From Isosphaeraceae bacterium EP7 (GTDB lineage Bacteria; Planctomycetota; Planctomycetia; Isosphaerales; Isosphaeraceae), in the NCBI GenBank assembly GCA_038400315.1, contig CP151667.1:3235174-3299173 (forward strand): DNA of 64,000 bases. The letters are read 5' to 3'. Below are positions 9,301 through 16,941 of the stretch, one piece after another. Position 1 is the stretch's first letter; every line of letters starts with the position of its first letter. The notes below the pieces were generated by a model. It was not told the origin of the DNA, made no database searches, and worked only from the letters and a program-made list of their open reading frames with translations. The translations under genes were made by a program, and so were the position numbers.

Positions 9301-11770
9301 GACCGGCCTCATGTCCTTCTTCGCCGGCTCGACGAATCTCGGCAGCGTCGCGATCGTGAACAACGTCGCCTCGCTCACCACGTCGCTTCTCACCCTGGGA
9401 AGCCACGCGATGACGATCTCTTACCTCGGCGACAGCAACTTCAACGCGTCTCCCATGAACACGTTCACGCAGGTGATCGCCAACACCGCGGCCACCACGA
9501 CGATCCTGACCGCGACGTCGGCCACGGTCTACGGCCAGCAGGCGGTCATCACCGCGCAGGTGACCTCGGCGACCTCCGGCACCATCACCGGCACGATGAC
9601 GTTCTACGCCGGCGGGGTCGTGATCGGCACCGGGCCGGTCATCATGGGCCAGACCAGCATCAGCACCGCGATTCTGGCCGCCGGCAGCCACACGATCACG
9701 GCCAGCTACAGCGGCGACGCCAACTACTCATCGGGCAGCACCGCGACGCCGGTGACGCAGCTGGTGAACAAGGCGAGCACCAATCTCTCGTTCGCTTCGT
9801 CGGCGAATCCCTCGCTTTTCGGCCAGTCGGTCACGTATACCGCCACCATCTCGGCGGTCTCCCCGGGATCGGGCATGCCGACGGGGACGGTGACGTTCTA
9901 CTCCGACGGGGTCTCGATCGGCACGAACCTGGTCTCCTCGGGCAGCATCGCCACCCTGGTCGTGTCGAGCCTGGGGGTCGGCAGCCACGCGATCACCGCC
10001 TTGTACTCCGGCGACGGCAATTTCTCTTCATCCTCGACGGCCCAGGCGATCACCCAGGTCGTCACCGCGTCGGCCACCTCGACGATCTTGACCAGCAACC
10101 TGGCCTCGACCGTGTATGGCCAGCAGATCACCTTCAACGCCGCCGTCTCGGCGATCTCCCCGGGATCGGGCCTGGCCACGGGGACGGTGACGTTCTACTC
10201 CGACGGGGTCTCGATCGGCGCGGGGACGCTCTCCGCTGGGGTCGCGACGCTCCAGATCTCGACTCTGCCGGCCGGTTCGCACTCAATCACCGCGACGTAT
10301 TCCGGCGACCCGTCGTTCTCCATGTCCTCCTCGGCCGGCCTCTCGCTGTCGGTGAGCCAGGTCGCCACGGGCGCGGTGCTCTCGCTGCAAGGGCCGACCG
10401 TCTCGGGCCAGTATGCCACCTACGTCGTCACCGTCGGCTCTGTGAGCGGGGCACCCATGCCCACCGGTAACGCGACGGTCACACTGGGGAGCACCGTCCT
10501 GGGCACGAGCCCGCTGGACAGCTCGGGCCTGGCTTACTTCGTGCTGGCCATCGCCGACGTCGGCAGCCTCAACCTGACCGGGCATTACCTGGGCGACGCC
10601 AACCACTCGCCCATCACCACCGCGGACCAGACGCAGGTTGTCTCGTTCGCATCGGCAAGCGTCGTCATCGTGGCCTCCTCCACGTCGGTAATCGGCCTGC
10701 CGGTCTCGTTCAGCGCCAACGTCAACGCGATCGCCCCGGGCGGCGGGACGATCGGAGGATCGGTCCTCTTCTACGACGGCAGCACGCCCATCGGAACCGG
10801 CAACGTGGTCAACGGCGTGGCGTCGTTCTCGGCGGTCCTTTCGCCCGGGCTGCACGCCATCGCGGCGGCCTTCCAGGGCGATGCCCACTTCGCCTACGCC
10901 GCGGCGGCCTCGCCCGCCCTGATCGACTCGGTCCTCGGGGCAACGACCACGACGCTGACGATGCCCGGAGCGTCGGCCAACGGCCAGACGATCACCTTCA
11001 CGGCCACCGTGGCCGCCCCGGGCTACACCCCGGAAGGCACGGTGATGTTCTACGCCAACGGCACGCCGATCGGGCCGGGGACGCTGTCGGGCGGGGTGGC
11101 CACCTTCACCACCAACGGCCTTCCGGCGGCGAATTACGCCATCACCGCGGCCTTCCTGGGCTCGGCCAACTTCGCGGGGTCGACCTCGGCCGCGGGGACG
11201 CAGGTCATCAGCCAGGCAGGTGCAAATCTGACGATGACGCAGTCGGCGGCGTCGGTCAGCTTCGCTCAGCCGGTCACGTTCAGCGTGAACGTCGGGGCGG
11301 TCGCGCCCGGTGCGGGTGTCCCGACGGGGACGGTCACGTTCACCGAGAACGGAACCGTGGTCGCGGTCGTGAACTTGGTCAACGGGTCGGGCACGTTCGT
11401 GGCCTCGGCCCTCTCGGTCGGCACCCGCACGATCGTGGCCACCTACAGCGGCAACTCGTCCTTCATCGCGCTGAATACGGCCACCGCGACCGTGCAGGTG
11501 ACCCAGTCCGCCACGATCACCACCGTGGCACCCGCCCCGACCGGGCCGGTTCTCACGGTCCGCGTGTCCTCTTCGCCGACCAGCCTGGCCATCCCGACCG
11601 GCAGCGTCTTCATCTTCCTGGACGGCGTGGTGCAGGGGATCGCGACACTCACCGGCGGCACGTACAGCTGGACGATTGACCCGCTCAAGCTCGCGAAGGG
11701 GCAGAAGTACACCGCGACGTACGGCGGCGACGTCAACTTCAAGTCCAGCAGCGGCAGCTACATCCACTGA
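6326..11770 (+). CDS. Giant surface protein: autotransporter-type strand repeats plus 11 Ig-like repeats
   Basis: About 1814 residues from the ATG at 6326; the ATG at 6365 is an alternative start. The N-terminus is Arg-rich and carries ETLEVR followed by a TPATVTW segment, matching the Leu-Glu-x-x-Arg motif of planctomycete secreted proteins. Residues about 50-600 contain autotransporter-associated beta-strand repeats (TKTGPGILYIGG, TKTGVGTEL, TKTGTGLLSY, TKQGTGILAF, each followed by a glycine-rich strand). From about residue 770 there are 11 tandem Ig-like units of 85-100 residues, each with GTVTFY-, G-H-I-A-Y-GD-like signatures. The protein stops after the last unit, with no PEP-CTERM tail, membrane helix or beta-barrel, so its attachment is unclear. 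Adhesion or envelope structure is a guess. Thr/Ser/Gly/Ala richness fits an extracellular fibre. A hairpin follows the stop. Confidence 0.88.
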   Translation: MRTRHGTSTDFPPMMRLFLGMFDDRQTPRPTRRRRRATPTVGFRPHHETLEVRITPATVTWTGAVSTLWSNTANWDTAAVPVAGDDLVFPSGTGRQNLTNDLTAGLSFNSITIHNVYTLSGAAITLAGDLNIPNANGVASYNLPTTMTTGVINTTSALGGVSLGGIISGSAGITKTGPGILYIGGDTSNTYTGTTTIVSGPAGLTKSGMPGQTVTSINGDLVIGAGASLTSYYSDQIADTSTITIGLGGTLAFDDFGGQVTEQVKSLSMTGATVATGTGSLALNDRIDVLASAQSSTISGALAMIKVTPEIAVADGAADDDLVISASFFNPNGPVTKTGVGTELISSSNTTFNNTVVAGGTLAISNGGALGGVSSTATIWTGATLDLRGTMTVAPAVSTSASGSGAAARILASSGNTKMNGNFGLGATLNFEVADGLNLLLSGQNVAETVLGASVTKTGTGLLSYQVNSTYTGGTTIEAGTLQSRGSSALSTSGVVTVEGGATLDFFDAVGMNMGLASMGIPSGGLNLQGSGVGGTAGALSKSTGIGSIMLVGGAVNLVDDATVRVDGGDLRFQQATTGSNVLTKQGTGILAFMVANNGLSKAVVEEGSLFVLDLNTFNVELSGVGSTLGGFGSVGFVTSAGGSMAAGLDMAGALATTGLTLDGSSTFDVDIDGNVPGNSAGMSGFYDQTTVNGVVNLGGATLNLNVTNNYTPTYGGTLTLIENDGGDLVVGTFAGLAEGSSITAGGKNFTISYLGGTGNDVVLNCILSTTTSVTSSSNPSNNGSAITLSASVSTSFGMASGTVTFFDGSTQIGSPVTLVSGAGSIGYSPGVGVHNITAVYSGDLFFFGSTSTNLVQNVNGEATTTALAATTATVFGQSATFTAFVTSTTAGTITGTVTFFADGVSMGSGTVTSGQASISTASLVVGTYAITATYNGDSTYSAGNTASSVSQLVNQANTSVSVVVSANPAAPSTPVTFTATVSATSPGAGSPTGLMSFFAGSTNLGSVAIVNNVASLTTSLLTLGSHAMTISYLGDSNFNASPMNTFTQVIANTAATTTILTATSATVYGQQAVITAQVTSATSGTITGTMTFYAGGVVIGTGPVIMGQTSISTAILAAGSHTITASYSGDANYSSGSTATPVTQLVNKASTNLSFASSANPSLFGQSVTYTATISAVSPGSGMPTGTVTFYSDGVSIGTNLVSSGSIATLVVSSLGVGSHAITALYSGDGNFSSSSTAQAITQVVTASATSTILTSNLASTVYGQQITFNAAVSAISPGSGLATGTVTFYSDGVSIGAGTLSAGVATLQISTLPAGSHSITATYSGDPSFSMSSSAGLSLSVSQVATGAVLSLQGPTVSGQYATYVVTVGSVSGAPMPTGNATVTLGSTVLGTSPLDSSGLAYFVLAIADVGSLNLTGHYLGDANHSPITTADQTQVVSFASASVVIVASSTSVIGLPVSFSANVNAIAPGGGTIGGSVLFYDGSTPIGTGNVVNGVASFSAVLSPGLHAIAAAFQGDAHFAYAAAASPALIDSVLGATTTTLTMPGASANGQTITFTATVAAPGYTPEGTVMFYANGTPIGPGTLSGGVATFTTNGLPAANYAITAAFLGSANFAGSTSAAGTQVISQAGANLTMTQSAASVSFAQPVTFSVNVGAVAPGAGVPTGTVTFTENGTVVAVVNLVNGSGTFVASALSVGTRTIVATYSGNSSFIALNTATATVQVTQSATITTVAPAPTGPVLTVRVSSSPTSLAIPTGSVFIFLDGVVQGIATLTGGTYSWTIDPLKLAKGQKYTATYGGDVNFKSSSGSYIH

Positions 11771-11801
11771 GGCGGGGCTCCGCCCGAGCCGAGACAACCC
11801 G

Positions 11802-11839
11802 GGGCCCCACCTCGCGACACCCGTCGCGCGGCGGGGCCC
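11802..11839 (+). terminator. Hairpin after the giant repeat protein
   Basis: GGGCCCC and GGGGCCC arms enclose two further paired blocks (CC/GG and CGCGA/TCGCG) with two mismatches and a 6-nt loop. It begins 31 bp after the stop at 11770 and lies just before the IS element. Confidence 0.6.
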
Positions 11840-11885
11840 TCTCGTTGCGCCTTGATGGGCGCGGCCAGGGTTGCCCGGTCAGCTA

Positions 11886-12901
11886 GAGCAGTTCCCTATT
11901 GAACGTGGCGATATCCCGAATGATGAAACCATCCAAGGATATTGGCCGCTTTGTCTGACCTCAGGCCGTCTCCCATCGCGCCGATCAGGTCGTCCACGCT
12001 CCTCGCCTCGGCCGATCGCAGGGACTCCTTGAGCTTGCTGAACATCGCCTCGATCGGGTTCAGGTCGGGGCTGTAGGCCGGCAGGTAGCGGACCTCGGCG
12101 CCGGCGGCGGCGACCAAGCGGGCCACCTCGGCAGTCTTGTGGCATGAGAGGTTGTCCATCACCACGATGTCACAGGGCCTGAGTGTCGGGGCCAGGCACT
12201 CGCCGATGTCGGCCTCGAAGCAGGCGCTGTTCGTCGCCCCGTCGAAGGCCAGGCAGGCCCCGATGCCGCCGAGGCGGACCGCCGCGGTCAGGGTGAGCAC
12301 CTTCCAGTGGCCGTGCGGCACCGCCGCATCGACCCGCTTGCCGCGCGGGGACCGTGCGTACCGCCTGGTCATCGCGGTCGTCGCGCCGCTCTCGTCCAGA
12401 AAGACCAGGCGGGACGGGTCGACGCCGGTGAACTCGGCCCGCCAGGCCGCCCTGGCCTCCTTCAAGTCGGGCCGGTCCTGCTCGGCGGCCCGGGGCGACT
12501 TTTTTTTGCGCGTGATGCCCAGCCGTCTCAGCGCCCGGTCGGTGGCCGAGGTGCCGCAGGCCACGCCGGCGGCGGCCGCCAGCTGCCTGAGCGTGGCATC
12601 GGGATCGGCCGCGACGGCGTTGCAGAGCCGCTCGGCCGCCTCGCCGGAGAAGGCCGGGGCCCGGCCCCCGCCGTGCGGCCTCGGCGCGATCGAGCCGGTC
12701 TCCCGGCGCCTCTTGAGCAGCAGGCGGACCCAGGACTGGCTGACGGAGAATCGTTCGGCGACCTCGGCGCGCGTCTGAATCCCCTCATCGCAGGCGGCAA
12801 TGACCCGCTCCCGCAGGTCCATCGAGTATGCCGCCATTCTCCGTGCCCTCCTATCACGGAGAATCGGAGAAAAGCACGCCACGTTCAATGGGGAACTGCT
12901 C
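11886..12901 (-). mobile_element. IS630-family insertion sequence, complete (1016 bp)
   Basis: The terminal inverted repeats are 25 bp with a single mismatch (11886-11910 and 12877-12901, beginning GAGCAGTTCC). The element is flanked by TA on both sides (11884-11885 and 12902-12903), the expected target duplication of this family. It carries one intact transposase gene on the minus strand. It sits between the terminator of the giant surface gene and the FMN reductase gene, ending 65 bp before the latter's start, so it may have displaced that gene's promoter. The intact ends and gene suggest a recent, possibly active copy. Confidence 0.95.
11896..12837 (-). CDS. IS630-family transposase
   Basis: 313 residues from the ATG at 12837, preceded by GGAGGG and GGAGA; the open frame extends to 12888 without a better start. 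The N-terminus is a helix-turn-helix (DLRERVIAACDEG, then AEVAERFSVSQSWVRLLL). The catalytic DDE triad is Asp148 (VFLDESG), Asp228 (VVMDNLSCH) and Glu263 (SPDLNPIE), as expected for IS630/Tc1-type enzymes. Codons 111-113 form an A8 run (Lys-Lys-Lys). Many relatives use such a run for frameshifting, but here one frame reads straight through. The stop codon lies inside the left terminal repeat and is created by the single base at which the two repeats differ. Full length, probably functional. Confidence 0.95.
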   Translation of the reverse strand: MAAYSMDLRERVIAACDEGIQTRAEVAERFSVSQSWVRLLLKRRRETGSIAPRPHGGGRAPAFSGEAAERLCNAVAADPDATLRQLAAAAGVACGTSATDRALRRLGITRKKKSPRAAEQDRPDLKEARAAWRAEFTGVDPSRLVFLDESGATTAMTRRYARSPRGKRVDAAVPHGHWKVLTLTAAVRLGGIGACLAFDGATNSACFEADIGECLAPTLRPCDIVVMDNLSCHKTAEVARLVAAAGAEVRYLPAYSPDLNPIEAMFSKLKESLRSAEARSVDDLIGAMGDGLRSDKAANILGWFHHSGYRHVQ

Positions 12902-12966
12902 TAGAATCTCGGGGGCGAGCCCGTCGACGGTCGGGCCGCCTGCCAGTCCGTGCGGGGAGTGCGTTC

Positions 12967-13509
12967 ATGCGAGTCCTGGCCATCTCCGGCAGCCTCAGGG
13001 CCGCGTCGTCCAACTCGACGCTCATCCGTTCGCTGGCCGCGCTGGCGCCCGAAGGGATGGATGTCGTCATCTTCGATGGCCTGGCGGGCCTGCCCCACTT
13101 CAACCCCGACCACGACGAGGCCGAGCCACCGCCGGCCGTCGCCGCCTTCCGCGAACTTCTCGGTCAAAGCGACGCCCTTATCGTATGCAGCCCCGAGTAT
13201 GCTCACGGCATCCCGGGCTCGCTGAAGAATGCCCTGGACTGGACCGTCGGCGGGGCGAGCCTGATGGACAAGCCGATCGCGATTATCAACGCCTCGCCCA
13301 ATTCCGTCCATGTCCATGCCCAGCTCAGCCTGACCCTGGGCATGCTCGGCCGCCTTGTTGTCGAGGCCTCGCCCACGGTCCCGCTCGCCGGCAGGAAGCT
13401 CGACGAGGCCGGCATCATCGCCACCCCCGAGATCGCCGATCCGTTACGATTGGCGCTAATGGAGCTGGCCCGGGTCATTGGAGAACCCCGGGCCGGTTCC
13501 AGTTCGTGA
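12967..13509 (+). CDS. NADPH-dependent FMN reductase family protein
   Basis: 180 residues from the ATG at 12967. It has the flavodoxin-like pattern of the NADPH-dependent FMN reductase family (also seen in chromate and azo reductases): an N-terminal phosphate-binding loop GSLRAASSNS, and the SPEYAHGIPGSLKNALDW motif that contacts the flavin. It probably reduces FMN or quinones with NAD(P)H in the cytoplasm; the true substrate cannot be told. The in-frame open region reaches back through the IS element, but the family alignment begins at 12967. Only 65 bp separate the start from the IS right end, so the native promoter may be lost. Its 3' end converges with the next gene with a 16-bp gap. Confidence 0.9.
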   Translation: MRVLAISGSLRAASSNSTLIRSLAALAPEGMDVVIFDGLAGLPHFNPDHDEAEPPPAVAAFRELLGQSDALIVCSPEYAHGIPGSLKNALDWTVGGASLMDKPIAIINASPNSVHVHAQLSLTLGMLGRLVVEASPTVPLAGRKLDEAGIIATPEIADPLRLALMELARVIGEPRAGSSS

Positions 13510-13525
13510 TCGACTGCCTCCCGGG

Positions 13526-14917
13526 TCATTTCCGTAACGTGATCTGATAGATCAACCCAGAGGCTTCCTGACCATTGGGCACGTGGCCGGACAGGGTGGC
13601 CGTGTCGCCATCCAATTGGTAAGCGAACGCCTTGCCCGAGTATGGATCGGTTGGGATGGGAACGACCGTCACTTCGTCGAGCGAGCCGGGCAGGCGACCC
13701 GACCGGCCGGCCTGGAGTCGCAGCGCCTCGACGACGCGAAGGGCCGCCACCTTGCGATCTAGCTTCGCATCGAATTCATGGGCGCTCCGAATGGAGGTGG
13801 TCATTGACGAGTAGATGAACCAGAACGGCCCGGACTTCTCCTCGAAGAGTCGGTCCTGCTTGTAAAATGGGCCGGCTTGGTCGAAGGGGAGATACGAAGA
13901 CTTGATGTAATCATCCTTAAATTTTTGATAAGCAGCAGCGTAAGCCATTAGGATCAGCCGATCATCGGCCAACCCTTCGGCCGGAATGCCGGCCGTTTTG
14001 AGAACCTCTCGGGCCCGGGGAAGGGCGACTGTACGGAATCCGGCGGGAGTCTCCATCCTGGGATCGAGACCCTCGGGCTTGAGGCTCCCCTTGAGCGAGG
14101 TGAGGCGGGCGTGCAGGCGATCGAGCCGCTCCGACCACTCGACATCGGTGCGGGGCTGGTGCAGGTCGTTCAAACCAAGCATCCATTCGGCCATCTTGGC
14201 GTCATGCTCCACCCCCCTGCGGATGCCGATGAGAGGGCGGGGTAGGGCGGTCAGTGACCAGTAAAGGTTGGGGGCCCCGGGGATAGCGACGAGGTTGTCC
14301 ACCTGGGCCAACGCCGAGGTACTATAAGAGATGCCAACGATTGCGTTGATGACGAACGGCCCCCGCGCGACGTGCCGGGCGAGGGCCAGGCCGGTCTCCA
14401 CGGTTCGCACCGCGTCGATGGGCTTGCCTTCGAGGATCTCAACCCGAGCCTTGAGCGACAGAAGCCGTGCCCAGGTGCGCATCTCCTGGGCGTCGGGCAA
14501 CAGGATATCCATTGCATTCGCCCGTTCTTCGGGCAGGGTATAGTTCCAGTCGCATGTCTCGCGCCGCGCCCCATAGGCGAGTTGGTCTAGGCGCTGCTGC
14601 CACGAGTCGATGAATTTACGGGCTTCCGCCGCCGGGAAGAGATTCGGCGGCAGTCCGGCCCAGGCGGGCAGCTTTTCATCCAGGTCTTTCTTCCCCTCGG
14701 GCCAAAGTTCGCATGAGAGGCGCAGATAGATCGGTGCTGCGTTGCCGGGGGTCAATTCTGACTCGATTGGCAGCAACCTGAATGCCAGCGCCGGGACCGG
14801 GGCCGGGCTGGGGCTCACTGTGAGCTTGATCGCTTCCGGGGCCGCGCCCATAGTGATCAGCGTCAAGGCCGACGTCAGGAAGGCAAGACTGATATGAAAT
14901 CGTACGGATCGTCTCAT
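13526..14917 (-). CDS. Secreted hypothetical protein
   Basis: 463 residues from the ATG at 14917, chosen because GGAAG lies upstream and a signal peptide follows (MRRSVRFHISLAFLTSALTL). The mature part is alpha-rich and lacks repeats or catalytic motifs I know. Near the C-terminus it has a pattern like PTDPYSGKAFAYQLDGD, seen in secreted planctomycete proteins that follow a helical hairpin domain with a short beta segment. Its general look suggests a planctomycete-specific periplasmic family. It is the last gene before a convergent partner and stands apart from the sigma factor pair upstream. Function unknown. Confidence 0.8.
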   Translation of the reverse strand: MRRSVRFHISLAFLTSALTLITMGAAPEAIKLTVSPSPAPVPALAFRLLPIESELTPGNAAPIYLRLSCELWPEGKKDLDEKLPAWAGLPPNLFPAAEARKFIDSWQQRLDQLAYGARRETCDWNYTLPEERANAMDILLPDAQEMRTWARLLSLKARVEILEGKPIDAVRTVETGLALARHVARGPFVINAIVGISYSTSALAQVDNLVAIPGAPNLYWSLTALPRPLIGIRRGVEHDAKMAEWMLGLNDLHQPRTDVEWSERLDRLHARLTSLKGSLKPEGLDPRMETPAGFRTVALPRAREVLKTAGIPAEGLADDRLILMAYAAAYQKFKDDYIKSSYLPFDQAGPFYKQDRLFEEKSGPFWFIYSSMTTSIRSAHEFDAKLDRKVAALRVVEALRLQAGRSGRLPGSLDEVTVVPIPTDPYSGKAFAYQLDGDTATLSGHVPNGQEASGLIYQITLRK

Positions 14918-15174
14918 AATGCTTCCTTGATTTTTTCTGGGATACCAGTGCGGACCGCGGACGTCCGCGTTCGCTCGGCGCGAGCACGCATCGGACGTCA
15001 CGCATCGAGATCGATCGCCCGTGGGGTCGGGTCGGTCGGGGTGGCGTTCGCTCGATCGTCATGTCCCATGAGCAACGGGGGACGTGCGTTTGCGTCGTGA
15101 AATGGGGACGGGCACCTTCGCTCTGCTTCGAAGCCAGTCCCCATTTCCCTCTTCACCCTTGCGATAACACGTCT

Positions 15175-15672
15175 TCAGAGGTTGAGGGATTCGGCGGAAT
15201 CGCGCACCTTCAAGGGTGCAGGCCTGCGCTCGGCGCGGCCGCCCGAGGGCAAGGTCGCTGAATTCGTCGGCCAGTCGTCGAGGCGTCCCGACTGTGCCCG
15301 GCGGCTCAGGGCTAGATAACTGTAAGGCGAGGCTTCCGGAGGCTTAGACGCCGCAACGACCAAGCCCGGAGGGGTGGGCTTGTCGGCCAACACCGTCGGA
15401 ACGTGCTCGGAGAGGCGGGCGGCGAGGGTACGTTCAAGGCTCTGACGCTGGGTGTGCTCGCGGGCGAGGAGGCCGGACAGACCGACGACCAAAAATGCCA
15501 GTGTGGCCGTGGCGGTGAGCCAGCGGTTGCGTCCCTGGTCGCGGCCCGTGGCGCGGCCGGCTTCGAAGAGCATGCGGTCGCGGGTGAGGGCGGGCGCCTG
15601 GGGGTGCAAGCCTTCGAGCGGGCGTTCCAGGTGGCTCAGGTCGCGTTCGGGGTCGAAGTTTGAGGGTTCCAT
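15175..15672 (-). CDS. Single-pass membrane protein coupled to an ECF sigma factor
   Basis: 165 residues from the ATG at 15672 (MEPSNFDPERDLSHLERPLE). A cytoplasmic N-terminus of about 50 residues precedes one membrane helix (WLTATATLAFLVVGLSGLLA), followed by a helical and then Pro/Ser-rich outer part. The gene overlaps the 3' end of the sigma factor by 37 bp, a translationally coupled arrangement typical of sigma/anti-sigma pairs. It has no HxxxCxxC zinc motif and no RseA-like domain that I recognise, so an anti-sigma role rests on position and topology only. The open frame continues upstream through the sigma gene as a shadow and was cut at the first sensible Met. Confidence 0.7.
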   Translation of the reverse strand: MEPSNFDPERDLSHLERPLEGLHPQAPALTRDRMLFEAGRATGRDQGRNRWLTATATLAFLVVGLSGLLAREHTQRQSLERTLAARLSEHVPTVLADKPTPPGLVVAASKPPEASPYSYLALSRRAQSGRLDDWPTNSATLPSGGRAERRPAPLKVRDSAESLNL

Positions 15673-16142
15673 CGGCCGGCTAGCCTCTCGTTCAGGTGGG
15701 TCAGGCCGTTCTGATAACGTCTGTGTGCGGTGGCGACCGAGCAGCCCTGGAGTCGGGCGATCTCGTCGAATGTGAGGCCGCCCCAGAATCGGGCGACGAG
15801 GGCTTCGCGCTCGGGCGGGTCGAGGTCTTCCAGCAGCCGGGCGGCGGCCGAGGCGTCGATGCGGTCGTCGTCGGAAGCGAGCCAGGCCTCGGCGGACGAG
15901 GAGCGGGACTCGCGGGCCTTGCGGTTGCGGGCGCCCCGACCGGCGTTGATCGCGGCGTTTCGGACCACGCGGAAGAGCCAGGGGAGCACGCGATCGGGCA
16001 GGCCTCGGGCGCGTGCCAGGGTCACGAAGGCGTCCTGCACCACGTCCTCGGGGGTGCCGCACCACTGGCGGGCGTACAGGACGAGCGCGGGTCCGTGGCG
16101 GTCGAACAGGGCGCCGAGTGTTTCCGCGTCGATTGCCGCCAT
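15636..16142 (-). CDS. ECF-type RNA polymerase sigma factor
   Basis: 168 residues from the ATG at 16142, with a GCGAGG ribosome site just upstream; the longer frame to 16283 is not family-like. Region 2 is visible as ALVLYARQWCGTPEDVVQDAF with the -10-binding LPWLFRVVRNAAIN helix. Region 4 is PPEREALVARFWGG followed by a helix-turn-helix (TFDEIARLQGCSVATAHRRY). It directs RNA polymerase to a small promoter set, usually in response to an envelope signal. The overlapping downstream membrane protein is its likely regulator. mscL diverges upstream with a 191-bp gap. The family call is firm; the target genes are unknown. Confidence 0.92.
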   Translation of the reverse strand: MAAIDAETLGALFDRHGPALVLYARQWCGTPEDVVQDAFVTLARARGLPDRVLPWLFRVVRNAAINAGRGARNRKARESRSSSAEAWLASDDDRIDASAAARLLEDLDPPEREALVARFWGGLTFDEIARLQGCSVATAHRRYQNGLTHLNERLAGRWNPQTSTPNAT

Positions 16143-16333
16143 CCTCGCCTCGCCCGGGCCCGTGCCGCTCGTCTCCTGCAAGATTGACCCCGCGGGCGGG
16201 CCGATTTCTCGCGGGCTCCGAGAACTTTTCCGGCACGCCCTTGGCACGTCAATCGCTAGCAGGGCACGACTTCGGCGATCCATCGAGCCCAGGAGCCGCT
16301 CCCCCCGGGGGGACGAGACAAGGAGGAGCGATC

Positions 16334-16786
16334 GTGTCCATGCCCCACATTCATGCGGCGAAGCACGCCAAATCGATCTTCGAGGGGTTCAAGTCGTTCG
16401 CGTTCAAGGGGAACGTGATCGACCTGGCCGTCGGCGTCATCATCGGCGGGGCGTTCGGCAATATCGTCAAGTCGCTGGTCGACAATATCATCATGCCGAC
16501 CGTGGGCGTGCTGCTGCCCGGCAAGCGAGGTTATGAGGACTGGTATCTGCCCGTACGCGATGCGCGGATTCCGTTCGGCAAGTTCCTCGGCGATGTCGTC
16601 AACTTCCTGATCGTCGCCTTCGCGCTCTATCTCTTCATCGTCAAATTCGTCGGCTGGATCATGGCCTTCCAGCAGCGGGAACAGGCCAAGGAGATCCCCG
16701 CTCTGACCAAGGACCAGCAGCTCCTCGAAGAGATCCGCGACCTGCTCAAGGAACGGGCCGGGACTTCTCCCGGAGGGGCGAGCTGA
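16334..16786 (+). CDS. mscL: Large-conductance mechanosensitive channel
   Basis: 150 residues from the GTG at 16334, which sits 7 bp after a perfect AGGAGG; the ATG at 16340 is too far from it. The channel opens at high membrane tension to release solutes during osmotic downshock. The family signature is clear: N-terminal helix (GFKSFAFKGNVIDLAVG), first membrane helix (VGVIIGGAFGNIVKSLV), a periplasmic loop, second membrane helix (FLIVAFALYLFIVKFVGWIM) and a C-terminal bundle (LTKDQQLLEEIRDLL). Length is normal. It is divergent from the ECF sigma gene; whether that sigma controls it is not known. Confidence 0.96.
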   Translation: MSMPHIHAAKHAKSIFEGFKSFAFKGNVIDLAVGVIIGGAFGNIVKSLVDNIIMPTVGVLLPGKRGYEDWYLPVRDARIPFGKFLGDVVNFLIVAFALYLFIVKFVGWIMAFQQREQAKEIPALTKDQQLLEEIRDLLKERAGTSPGGAS

Positions 16787-16941
16787 ACGACTCGGCGGCG
16801 TCTTCGGGCCCGCCTTAGCCGACCGGCCCGCCCGTCAATCGAGCCCAGCTGCCAACGACAAACAAATCCATATTCTATTGTATTTATCGAAGATCCGCCA
16901 TCGCCCCGGGGCGGTGCGGCTCATTGATGCGGTGCGGGCGC

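Noticed and set aside
10283-11797. A 504-residue minus-strand frame under the giant surface protein
   Set aside because: Arg/Gly/Asp-rich shadow of Ig-like repeats on the other strand; no start context or domain.
12490-12520. Programmed frameshift in the IS630 transposase at the A8 run
   Set aside because: One continuous frame already gives a full-length DDE protein, so no frameshift is needed.
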